From Chara braunii (lineage: Eukaryota > Streptophyta > Charophyceae > Charales > Characeae), in assembly GCA_003427395.1 (NCBI GenBank), contig BFEA01000264.1:1766632-1787817 (forward strand): DNA of 21,186 bases, given 5' to 3'. Each line of letters begins with the position of its first letter. Positions within the stretch are counted from its first letter, which is position 1. Both the position numbers and the translations under genes were made by a program. Below the pieces are notes generated by a model. The model was not told the origin of the DNA. It ran no database searches and saw only the letters and a program-made list of their open reading frames with translations. Below, one piece after another: positions 1 through 8,158 of the stretch.

Positions 1-37
1 TTGTTGAGGGATTCCCGGCCTCATCCTTTGAAGTTGT

Positions 38-83
38 AATAAAATTGAAGTTCTTCCAAAAAAAAAAAAAAAAAAAAAAAAAA
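38..83 (+). repeat. Retroposon 3' end: AATAAA plus A26 tract
   Basis: AATAAA lies at 38-43 and an uninterrupted A tract at 58-83, 14 bases downstream. That is the spacing of a cleaved, polyadenylated transcript. The sequence to the left (1-57) would be the tail of a plus-strand retroposed transcript (LINE, SINE or processed copy) whose body lies outside the window. The family is unknown. The flank TCAATCCG after the A tract recurs after the A tract ending at 417. Confidence 0.6.
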
Positions 84-218
84 TCAATCCGTCGGCTTCG
101 CCACAGTTCTCCCCCGCGGAGGACGAGTTCAGTGCTCAACTCCCGCGGATGGATACATGCCGGGCATATTTGTTCTTTCGATGCTTAGGGTGTTTGGCGG
201 AATAAAGAGCAATCAAAC

Positions 219-246
219 AATGAATCAATGAATCAATCAATCAATT

Positions 247-306
<60 letters not shown>
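219..306 (+). repeat. (AATC)n microsatellite, possible retroposon tail
   Basis: About 20 near-perfect AATC (CAAT) units occur here. AATAAA lies immediately upstream at 201-206, followed by a gradual transition (AATCAAAC, AATGAATC) into the pure repeat. Several non-LTR families end in microsatellites rather than poly(A), so this may be the tail of a plus-strand insertion covering roughly 84-218. A simple expanded microsatellite is the alternative. Confidence 0.7.
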
Positions 307-307
<1 letters not shown>

Positions 308-327
308 AGCGGGCAATCGGTGGGGGG

Positions 328-348
328 GTGGGGGCGACCCGCCCCCAC
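328..348. repeat. Perfect GC-rich hairpin
   Basis: GTGGGGGCG (328-336) and CGCCCCCAC (340-348) are exact reverse complements around a three-base loop. The hairpin sits between two (AATC)n blocks. No function can be assigned. Confidence 0.6.
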
Positions 349-417
349 CAATCAATTAATCAATCAATCAATCAATCAATCAATCAGTCAATCAATCAAA
401 AAAAAAAAAAAAAAAAA
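349..417 (+). repeat. Second (AATC)n block ending in A20 tract
   Basis: AATC units fill 349-397 and run straight into 20 A residues at 398-417. The A tract is followed by TCAATCCGCCG, nearly the same flank as after the A tract at 58-83. The pair looks like duplicated insertion ends or target duplications from nested retroposition. Confidence 0.65.
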
Positions 418-438
418 TCAATCCGCCGACTTGTCCAC

Positions 439-534
439 GCTTGTCCGCCGTCGAGGACAAGCTTGGCGGCGCTTGTCCGCCGCCGGGGACAAGCTTGGCC
501 GCGCTTGTCCGCCGCCGGGGAGGATTTGTAGCCT
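439..534. repeat. 32-bp tandem repeat, three copies
   Basis: GCTTGTCCGCCG starts at 439, 471 and 503, giving an exact 32-bp period. Units one and two each carry CTTGTCC with a matching GGACAAG, so each can fold into a hairpin. The third unit is cut short. The array abuts the broken end of the LINE endonuclease at about 535, so it may mark the breakpoint of that element. Confidence 0.8.
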
Positions 535-1152
535 TACACAGGAGAAAGTACGGTCCGCAGGGTGCAGGCGGTGGAAGGTATCAAAGACCCCGAGACTTTC
601 ACACAGGTCAGCAATCATTTGCTCGTCGTCCTCTGCTGCAAAAGTGGGGGACTTCTGAGAGTTCCATCTTTCGTGTCTTCTCTCTGAAGCGGCATTAAAA
701 TCCCCCGCAATAACCAATAGGATGCCATCCGGTACTCGTGCCCCTAGGTTGCCTAAAAAAGTTCTTCTTTCACCAACCGTGTTAGGGGAAGGAATGCTTA
801 GAATGCATAGCATCTCTAGCTTTAGCATTCCCAGTACTGACACCCACTGTCCCTCTTCCTCCTCCACCGCCCAATGGACCATCTCAAATCTGGAGTCGGG
901 GGTTATCCAAATCGCCACTCCCGCTGAACCGGGTCTGGGGGCATGTGTCGTCACCGCCGAATGGGGCCAGACAATCTTATGAGCTCTGTTATATTCTGGT
1001 TTATCCTGCAGGTGAGTCTCCTGCACGCATATCACATCTGGCGATTGTCTCACCCCCACCCCCCTAAGTTGATCCCAAATGGTCTGACATTTTTCTGGAT
1101 TGTAGGTTGTCAGGCCGTTTACGTTAATAGAACAGAGATCTAAGTCTGTTGT
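535..1152 (-). pseudogene. LINE APE-type endonuclease domain, C-terminally truncated
   Basis: The frame is open from a TAG at 1155-1153 and runs left into the 32-bp repeats. It encodes the N-terminal two thirds of an exonuclease-endonuclease-phosphatase domain, which nicks target DNA to prime reverse transcription in non-LTR retrotransposons. Visible motifs are SINVNGL at the domain start (about 1131-1111), VQETH with the metal-binding Glu (around 1018), and AGDFNA with catalytic Asp and Asn (around 705-691). The closing SDH motif is absent because the frame meets the 32-bp repeat near 535, so the domain cannot be active as it stands. The position is odd: it begins at the stop codon of the RT reading frame, that is, 3' of RT, whereas in APE-type LINEs it is normally N-terminal to RT in the same protein. 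It may be the 5' part of a second copy, or a third gene of an unusual element. Confidence 0.85.
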
Positions 1153-3632
1153 CTACTCCCTCGTAGCCGCCCGATTTTTGTGACAACGTAGCATTCAATA
1201 AGGACTTGTGCTTGGTCCACTATGTGCACTCGGCCTATTTGTGATTCGTGACCAGGTAGCCCTACCCAATCATCCTCTTCCAACGTTGAGCCTTTCCTAA
1301 GCTTAGTGTACCATTGGATGGGGAAACTTTCAATAAGTTCTTCCAATGTTGACTCTTGTGAGTGAAAATAACGCAGACATCTTTTCATTCTTGCTGCACT
1401 TTCTATTCTCTGCTTGTCTCATCCCAGAGGTCCCCCACCCTCAACACCCCATGATTCACCGAGATTTTCCATGGGGAGTCACGAGTTGTTTCTCACCTGG
1501 CCGAGGGAGTCTGTGATTAATCTATTGCCAAACAACGGTTGCCTGATTATCTCCTCCCATCTGTCCTAGGGGCGGTTGGGGATTGGGAGTTTCCTCCACG
1601 TGCGCAGAAGACGTATCCAATATTCATTTGCCGGGTCACCATTCATATATTTCCTAGGGAGCCTCCAGTATCGTTCCTCGAGCCATATCAGAGGGTCTGT
1701 TTCTGGTGGGGCTTCTAGGGCCAAAGTCGCGATTTGCGTCTGCGCCACGGAAGCCCAGGGGGAGGAGGTTTCAAAAATAATATGTTGATTCCAGTGGACG
1801 CTCAAGGCCTGAAACTGTATGGAAGGGTCCACTATTCCAAGCCCCCCTCCGACCTTGGGCTCAACGACTAAGTCCCATGCCACACGACTGATGACATGGG
1901 TATTGCTACTATCCCCTCTCCATAAGAAGGCCGTCAGTTGTTGTTTGAGGGTCTTAAGCCCTCCTTTACTTATGGGCCATAGGATGGCTCTATACCAAAG
2001 AATGGCAAGCACAACATTATTGATGAAAAGGGTCCGCCCAAAAATTGAGGTGTGCTTGTGGTTCCAACTCACTGGCTTGGCCTATGACGGTCTAAGCAGT
2101 CACTCATCATTTATGATGGGTTTTCCTTTTGCTGTGATCGACGCTCCTAAGACTCTAAGGGGATCGTCTGGAGGAAGCCAAGTGATGCGCGGGCTCTCTG
2201 TTTGTCTGCCCCCCTGGTGGTGCAGCCCACCAGCCCACCGTTTTTCCCCCCAATTAACAGTCATGTCTGAGACGCTACCAAAGCGGTTCATGAGGGTCTG
2301 AATTTCTTCCATGTTTTGTGTGTTTGCTTCAACAATAATAGAAAGGTCATCCGCAAACAGGGAACAGATGGGTACCGCTTCTTCCGGGATATCAGTGATC
2401 CTGATCCGGGTTAGATCCTTGTTATGTCTCAAGTTAGCAGAGAGAGCCTTCATAATGACCAAGAAGAGGTAGGGGGCAATGGGGTCTCCTTGCCTAACGG
2501 ACCTCTGAAGCTCAAACGGAGGTGCCACCGATCCATTTATCTGAACATAAGTGGTGGCATTTTTGTGTAGGATACGTATCCATCGCCTGAAGACCGACCC
2601 AAAATTCATTATTTCCAAGCATTATCCAGAAAAATCCAATGTACGTGATCGTATGCCTTCTTGAAATCGATGAAGACAATTGCAGCGTTTTCCCGGTATC
2701 TCCGTGCCAGATAAAATTTCATTTATCAACAAGATATTTTCTTGTATATTCCTGCTGGTCATGAACCCTGTCTAGGCTGGATGGATTACGTCTACCAGGA
2801 TTTCCGCCATACGATTCGCCAAGTTTTTGGAGAGAATTATGTAGACCACCGTAACTTCTGTAAGGAGAGTAATTGGTCTGTAGTTTCTAATGTTCATTTT
2901 ATCCCCTTTTTTGTAGAGAAGGGTCAACACCCCTTTCCCCACTACTTCCCCCATTTCCCCGTCCTCCCAAACCTGCTGGTAAAAATCCCACAGATCTGTG
3001 CTCAATTCTGACCACAATGTTTCCCAAAATTATTTGGGGAAGCCATCAATGCCGGGTGTTTTCTCTTCCTTCATCCAAAGAAGTGCTGCCCATATCTCAT
3101 CCTTTGTCAGGGGACGCTCTAGGTGATCTCGCTGTGTTGGAGAAAGGTGCTTGTTCATGGGTGCTAGGAACTCTTCCAGATCTCTCGTCCATGCCTCCCC
3201 TCGCGGGGCCGGGAGTTGGGATGTATATAGTTGTTTAAAAAATCTTCGTGTGATTAGAGTACAGTGTGCAGTGTTCGTCGCTACGACTTCACCCTCTCTC
3301 TCTAGATCATACAATGCCTCAATTACCGTTCGTCTTGCGCGGGTAGTCGTCATGCTGAAGAAATGGGTATCCATTGTGGCTTCCTGAGTGAATTTAGACA
3401 TTTTTCCACGTATCCTGATGCCTTGCCACCTGTGCTGTGCATATTGGAGCAATTTGGCCTTCACTTCCTGAATGTGTGCGGTGAGAAGATGTGAATCTGC
3501 CTGGTGTTCCAGGTTAGGCAGTTCCTTATGGATGGTAAATTCCTGTTGTTTCCAGGCCGGATTTCTACAGTATAGTATTTCCAAGTCAGTCATCTATGGT
3601 GGATGGGAGGGTGTGTTCACAGGGAGTGCCAT
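1140..3632 (-). pseudogene. LINE reverse transcriptase ORF, decayed
   Basis: One reading frame covers nearly the whole span (831 codons with its stops). Visible are an EN-RT-type linker (about 3590-3060), TPGIDG at the start of RT, NYRPITLL near 2880, motif A (FIDFKKAYDH, catalytic Asp at 2668-2666) in a shifted frame between two compensating indels (about 2700 and 2625), VRQGDP near 2500, and FADD at 2357-2346. A long thumb and C-terminal region follows, with GGGLGI near 1850. Only the motif A segment departs from the main frame. Stops in the main frame are at 3596-3594, 3032-3030, 2774-2772, 2102-2100, 2084-2082, 1568-1566, 1481-1479 and 1421-1419, and each sits where a Gln or Trp codon would fit. 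I chose the ATG at 3632 because it overlaps the ORF1 stop by 16 bases; an ATG at 3593 follows the first nonsense codon. The element is dead in cis. Confidence 0.88.
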
Positions 3633-5230
3633 TTTTTGATGTCCCATGTATCTAAAAGCAGGACCTTTTTCCGGAGGATTCTACATAGACATTTGCACAC
3701 GTCATTTTCAGACCAGTATTCACCAGTTTTTACCTTTGCACATTGTAGATCAAGCAGTGCATTGTGACTAAACCAACGCAGATTGGCAGTTTTCTTGGGT
3801 TCGAACAACAAGTACAAGTCATTCCTCGCCATCTGCAGGTCACTATCCGCAAATCTCATCCACGCCCTCGCCCCGGGTCCATAGTGTTTGGGCACAAAAA
3901 CTTGCACTTGGTCTGTGAAGACTCTGTCCCTTTCCTTGATATCCGAGATCTGGACCGAGAAGTCCCACCCTTGGAGTGTCACCCCACCATGCTTTCCTAT
4001 CGGGGAGAGCCCAATCTCCCACTTCCCAATTGTTTTTCGCATAGGGATTACTACTACGCCATTCGTAATGGCGAGGGGCAGCTCGAAGAGACCCCTTTCC
4101 ACGAGTTGTCGCAGCTTGAGGCGCCTTGAGGTCAGCCCTTCCTTCCCGTCCTTCCCTTGTGTATCAGCCTGTGCATCATCTGCAGGGGTGGCGGGGTGTT
4201 GTGAGTGCTAGTGAGCTGGGGCGGTTGGAGGGTGAAACCGGCTACGGGCTATGACCAAGATTCTCTGAAAGCTCTTTGCCCATGTCAAATGGGCTGGGGG
4301 GCCGTTGGTCAGCGCGGCTCTGAGTGTTGGGTTGTTGTTTAAGAGGGTGACCAGTTCCATGTAGGACGCGTCCCAGTAGTCGTCCCCTCCCGTCACGTCG
4401 TCCTTAGCAGACTCGGAACGTAAATGTTTGATAATCCATTCCGTGATTATCTGGATCTTCTGATCCAGATCCATTTCCTGGGGGGGGGGGGCGTCAGGGT
4501 CCGTTTGGCTGTCCACCATCTCAACTTCTGGCGGAAGGGAGGAGGTATCTATGTCCATTGGTGGGCCCCAAAGGCATCCGAAAAAAAATCCGACATGTGA
4601 TGTTTTTGTTCCACCTGCGAATTTTGCGCATGCTGCGGACAATTCACCTCTAAATCGTGTTGCCGTGCCTGTTGCTGTGATGGCTCTGCCCGTGGTTATG
4701 GTGGGTGCGCTGGCTGTGCTGATGGGATGGATGCTTGCTCTGACTGCTTCGCCCTTGCCTGCTGCTTCAGCCGTAACTTCTGCCCTTGCTGTCCTTTCCC
4801 AGATTGCTCAGTTTGCTGCTCCTGGTGTGTCTGTTGTGACTTTTGTGTCACTTGTTGCGTTTGTTGCTTCCCCTGGGCTTTTTGACCTCGCCCCGCCCTA
4901 TGTATTAACTCTGTCTGTTCCATCTGATGTGTATATTGCTCTTCCGGGGGGGGCGGTGCATTTTGTGTCTGTATCTGTTGTGTCTCTTGCATCTTCCATT
5001 CCTTCCCCTGAATCTCTTGATTTCGCCCCGCCTGTTCTGTCTGGCATGCAGATTGCTGTTCCTGGGGAGGCGGTGCGTGGTGAGTCTGATCCATAGTCTG
5101 ATCCTTAGACTCTCCCATCTGTGGCCTGTTTTCCTTCTGTTGAATAACAGCCTGGTCCCCTCCCGCCTCCTCCTTCCCCCAAGAGGGAACTTTATCAGGG
5201 GTTGTAGAGACGCCCTGGTTTTCTGGGGCA
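3617..5230 (-). pseudogene. LINE ORF1 (Gln-rich, nucleic-acid-binding type), decayed
   Basis: The frame upstream of 4696 encodes a Gln- and Pro-rich segment with repeated APPPQEQQ and PPPPEEQ stretches. A TAA at 4698-4696 breaks it, and the frame changes at about 4580-4590, at a homopolymer of eight bases. It continues as an acidic linker (DIDTSSLPPEVEMVD), a short helical segment and a compact C-terminal half with WEIGLSPIG and WMRFADSDLQMARNDLY. A TAG at 4210-4208 interrupts the second half in frame. It ends with a TGA at 3619-3617 inside the start of the RT frame. No CCHC zinc knuckle was seen. ORF1 products of LINEs bind the element RNA, and the assignment rests on position and composition. 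The 5' end is lost where the inverted-repeat element starts, near 5230. Confidence 0.65.
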
Positions 5231-5657
5231 TGAAAAAAATATTATTTGTTCAAACCCTTTTTGTAGGTTCTATATTATGTAAGATACACATATATAAATT
5301 TTCATAGCATTTGTCAAAGCCAAAAAAAAAAGAAAAATCGCCAAACCTGGCGGTGTCAAAAGCGTGCTTGCCGACTCAATAATTCCATTCTCGTTTTATT
5401 TTTTCTTATTTTCATTATTATTATTTATTTTTTTGAATTTGATTTTTATTTCAAATTTGGTAAAGAATTTGGATGAAACGTTGAGGCAAATGTCGTTCAG
5501 TTTATTCTTCTGCATAACATATGTTTGTTTCAGATTTCTTGTAATTTTTTTTATTTTTTTTTTTGCTTGGGGTCCGCGTTCGGCCGTTCAAGGGTACCAA
5601 ACGTTCAGGTGTTCGGGTTCGGGTGTTCGGCCCATCCCGAAGCCCGGCAACCCTGCA
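5229..5657. repeat. Left arm of ~1-kb fold-back element
   Basis: This arm reads, outer to inner, as an A/T-rich segment with a CGCCAAACCTGGCG hairpin (about 5340), a long A/T-rich stretch, then TCCGCGTTCGG and GTTCGGGTTCGGGTGTTCGG, ending CAACCCTGCA at 5657. Its reverse complement matches the right arm (about 5779-6225) in the same order through all these modules, with many substitutions and small indels. No coding sequence is seen. The outer boundary coincides with the broken 5' end of the LINE ORF1. Confidence 0.8.
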
Positions 5658-5720
5658 TGAGGGAGTTTTTATTTATTTTTTAAACATAAAAAAGACTGCC
5701 AACGGTCGACTTCATCCGAA

Positions 5721-5746
5721 ATATATATATATATATATGTTTGTGA

Positions 5747-5779
<33 letters not shown>
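5721..5779. repeat. (AT)n core of the fold-back
   Basis: Two AT-dinucleotide runs (5721-5738 and 5749-5779) are separated by TGTTTGTGACG. They lie at the axis between the two inverted arms, with an asymmetric 63-bp spacer at 5658-5720 on the left. The core should extrude as a cruciform, and its length is likely to be unreliable in a short-read assembly. Confidence 0.85.
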
Positions 5780-5782
<3 letters not shown>

Positions 5783-6225
5783 GGTAACCGGCGTTCGGGA
5801 CGGGCCGAACGCCCGAACCCGAACGCCCGAACGTATGGGACCCCTTGGGGATGCGTTCGGCCGTTCGAGCCGAACGCGGACCCAAAAAAAAAAAACAAAG
5901 TTCATCAAAAAAATCTGAAAAAAAGATATGTTATGAAGAAAAATAAATTAAACAAGATTTGCCGGAGCATTAAGTCCGAATTCCTTACCCAATTTAAAAA
6001 ATAAAAATAAAATACCCAGAACAAATACTAATAATAAAAATAAGTAAAAATAAAAAGAGAATTAAATTTAGTGAGTGCGCGAGCATGTTTTCAACACCGC
6101 CATCTTTGGCGATTTTTCATTTTGTTTTGGCATAGCTAAATGCCTTGTAAATTTACAGATGTGTACTTCACATAATACAAAACCCACTAAAAAAGTTTCA
6201 AAAAATAATTAAATTGTTTAGACCC
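5779..6225. repeat. Right arm of ~1-kb fold-back element
   Basis: This arm begins CAGGGTAACCGG, then CCGAACGCCCGAACCCGAACG, then GCCGAACGCGGACCC at about 5870-5885, then an A/T-rich stretch. It ends in a unit starting GCGAGCATG at 6079 with the CGCCATCTTTGGCG hairpin. It is the inverted, diverged counterpart of 5229-5657. The outer part matches the left arm as far as about 6225. Confidence 0.8.
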
Positions 6226-6262
6226 CGAACTAAAGTGAAAACAAAAAGTAAAAAGTGAAAAA

Positions 6263-6550
6263 AAATGTGGGCGAGCATGTTTTGACACCGCCATCTTTGG
6301 CGATTTTTAATCCTTATTTGGCTGAGCCAAACGACTTGAAAATTAAGCGGCATGTACCCCACGTCATAGAGAACTCAAAAAAACAAATTCAAAAAACAAC
6401 AATTATTTTTAGGCCCCGAAATATTTTTTTGCGGAGGCCGAACGCCGTCGGGTTCGGGCCCCGTACGGGACCCCGAACGCCCGAACGTACGGAGGTCCGC
6501 CCGGGGGCCTCCGTACGTACGGGCTGGTAACCTTGTATATATATATATAT
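6263..6550. repeat. Third copy of the fold-back modules, rearranged
   Basis: A second direct copy of the GCGAGCATG unit starts at 6271, exactly 192 bp after the one at 6079. It is followed by a CCGAACGCC/GTTCGGG block at about 6432-6530, then GGTAACCTTG and (AT)n at 6537-6550. Relative to the left arm, the unit is inverted while the GTTCGG block keeps its orientation, so modules have been reshuffled. The block also carries an internal inverted repeat built on CCGTACG and CGTACGG. Confidence 0.7.
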
Positions 6551-6999
6551 GTATGCAAGGAAAATAAGCAACATCGAGATGACAATCCCAGATCATACCA
6601 TCACATTGCAAGTCAAATAGTCACACCGTTTCCAGATAGCAGCATTGCACCAATAATACACCAATGGAGTTTCGTAGCACTGAAAACCAATGTCCGTGGA
6701 GAGCACACTCTCTCCTCTCAACACAAGAGTCCAGTTCCCTTACACTTACACTTGCGCCCAGCCTACTCCTACACAACTACTACAGATTACAAAAAGACAA
6801 TGCAACTGTTGACATCAGCAGCAGCCCGAAGTACTTGAAGATGCCGCCCATGCAGACCATCGCCAATACAAGGTACGTGCCCTCACATCATCATCATCAT
6901 CATCATCATCCTTCACCTATCCCCTGACTTCACCCACACCTGTCCTCTCTNNCANCCGAAGACCACCCCTGCGCTTCACTGTAGTCCAAGCCCACCAGC
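6551..6999. other. No gene seen; (CAT)n and undetermined bases
   Basis: I see no convincing gene here. A (CAT)n run at about 6886-6909 would encode poly-His in one frame only. Undetermined bases are at 6951, 6952 and 6955. A possible splice donor (AAG followed by GTACGT, near 6871) lies after an open stretch beginning at 6664, but there is nothing to pair it with. Confidence 0.4.
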
Positions 7000-7163
7000 T
7001 ATGGTGGATGGGCTATGGCGCTGCCCTCAGCAGCGCCCTCCTCCTCTACACGACCGCACGTGCTGCACCTCGCCTCCCAGCGCTGGCAGCAGCCTACGAG
7101 CATAAGCTCCAGCAGCGCTGCCGCCCAGCATGCGAGTGCCTGAACGAAGCAGCCAGGGCCGGG

Positions 7164-7184
7164 CTCTTTCCTTTATGGAAAGAG
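7164..7184. repeat. Perfect hairpin in the LTR-like region
   Basis: CTCTTTCC (7164-7171) and GGAAAGAG (7177-7184) pair perfectly around TTTAT. Role unknown; it could be an LTR RNA stem. Confidence 0.5.
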
Positions 7185-7489
7185 TTGGCCTGCTCACGCA
7201 GCCTGGCTGCCTTGGCCTGGGCCCAGAAGCTTCCGGAAGGCCCCAGGAGGCTGGCTGGATGCAGCAGCTATTGGGCTGCTGGGCCTCATTCGGTTGGGCG
7301 CCCAACTGTCTCTGTATGACGCTGCGAATCACGGCCAGGGCCTGCATTCTTTGGAAAGGCCCGATAGGCCGTGGAAATGTCCTTGTTGCTCGGCCTGTGT
7401 TTCTTTCAACCAACTGGCGCGTCGCAACTGCCTGAACCCCGAATATGAAATTGACACTCGAAGGCCTTTTGCAAAAAGCCAGCCCCGTC

Positions 7490-7529
7490 TTCACTTAGGG
7501 CGGGCACCTTCGCCTTCACTTAGGGCGGG
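7490..7529. repeat. 16-bp direct repeat in the LTR-like region
   Basis: CTTCACTTAGGGCGGG occurs twice, about 24 bp apart, within the putative LTR. Short duplicated U3 motifs often act as enhancers, but this is only a structural observation. Confidence 0.6.
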
Positions 7530-7580
7530 TAAGGCTGCAGACAGGGCCCCAAAGGCCTACCGAGGACCCTGATCCTCACA

Positions 7581-7593
7581 TTCCCTCCTCCTC
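7581..7593 (-). other. Polypurine tract, plus-strand primer of the gypsy element
   Basis: The minus strand reads GAGGAGGAGGGAA, 13 uninterrupted purines, directly before the TG that would start the 3' LTR. It lies 28 bases after the last codon of the integrase frame. This is the usual site where RNase H leaves the primer for second-strand synthesis. Confidence 0.6.
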
Positions 7594-7621
7594 AACTTCG
7601 TGACTCCCCTGAGAAGTCTTC

Positions 7622-8158
7622 TTATTCTGCAGGCATCTTCCCTTTTCGTTCTCTTTCATAGCCTGCAATCACGTTAGGTGCTGTTCTCATGAGTTCCTCT
7701 CGTGTGAACCAGGGATCTTCCTTGGGATCGAGGTGATGTCTGAACCTCACCCGATACTGCATTCTTGGTTTAGGAGGTCGCCCTCTGCCTGATGGTCGAG
7801 GAACAGGCATCATTTGATGCTCGACGATCTGGCTAATGTCCACTTCGCTATCCATGGTTGGGGGCAGCATTGATCTCCGAGAGGGAAACTGGTCTGTGGC
7901 AGAAAAAGGTGCCAGCTTGGAGGCATGAAAAACAGGATGGGTCTGTAAGTGTGCAGGGATGCAAATCACGTATGAAGGCACATCCGGTTGATCCCCTACA
8001 ATATCTAAGATCTCCCAGGGCTCAAAGTACTGAGGCATCAATTTTCTTGAGATCCCTATCTCTTGCCCTAGTTCAGATGATTTCACCCAGACTCTCTCAT
8101 CTACCTGAAAGTTAGATGGCCGTCTATGTTGGTTCTCAGATGCAATCATAGCATCCTA
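7622..8158 (-). pseudogene. Gypsy integrase C-terminus with chromodomain-like tail
   Basis: This 175-codon stretch continues the integrase frame after a TAG at 8158-8156. It starts with the conserved NQHRRP and FQVDERVWV of the integrase C-terminal (GPY/F-like) region. HPVFHASKLAPF then matches the segment typical of Ty3/gypsy integrases. Residues 103-165 (SEVDISQIVEHQ, then YRVRFRHHLDPKEDPWF and TREEL) have the spacing of a chromodomain, which in chromoviruses guides integration to particular chromatin. The aromatic cage is not convincing, so the chromodomain call is by position and pattern. It ends with a stop at 7624-7622, just before the polypurine tract. Confidence 0.8.

Larger units (their letters stand above)
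7000..7580 (-). mobile_element. Probable 3' LTR of the Ty3/gypsy element (left limit uncertain)
   Basis: On the minus strand, downstream of the integrase stop, the sequence reads through a purine tract to TGTGAGGATC starting at 7580. An LTR begins with TG immediately after the polypurine tract. The following ~580 bases are GC-rich, contain no transposon protein motifs, and hold a perfect hairpin (7164-7184) and a 16-bp direct repeat (about 7490-7529). The left end is a guess because no second LTR copy is visible in the window to define it. Confidence 0.45.

Noticed and set aside
439-534. CRISPR-like array
   Set aside because: The 32-bp units are contiguous, with no spacers, and the DNA is eukaryotic.
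1140-1388. The 82-codon stretch before the endonuclease as the C-terminus of a second ORF1
   Set aside because: It is in the same frame as the RT thumb region, with only two nonsense codons between, and its ELIESFPIQWY pattern fits an RT C-terminus.
6664-6927. Small exon with a GTACGT donor followed by a poly-His tail
   Set aside because: The His run is a CAT microsatellite, and no acceptor or partner exon is visible.
7027-7494. 155-codon frame on the minus strand and 103-codon frame on the plus strand
   Set aside because: They lie inside the putative LTR, in GC-rich DNA that is open in several frames at once. No domain is recognised.
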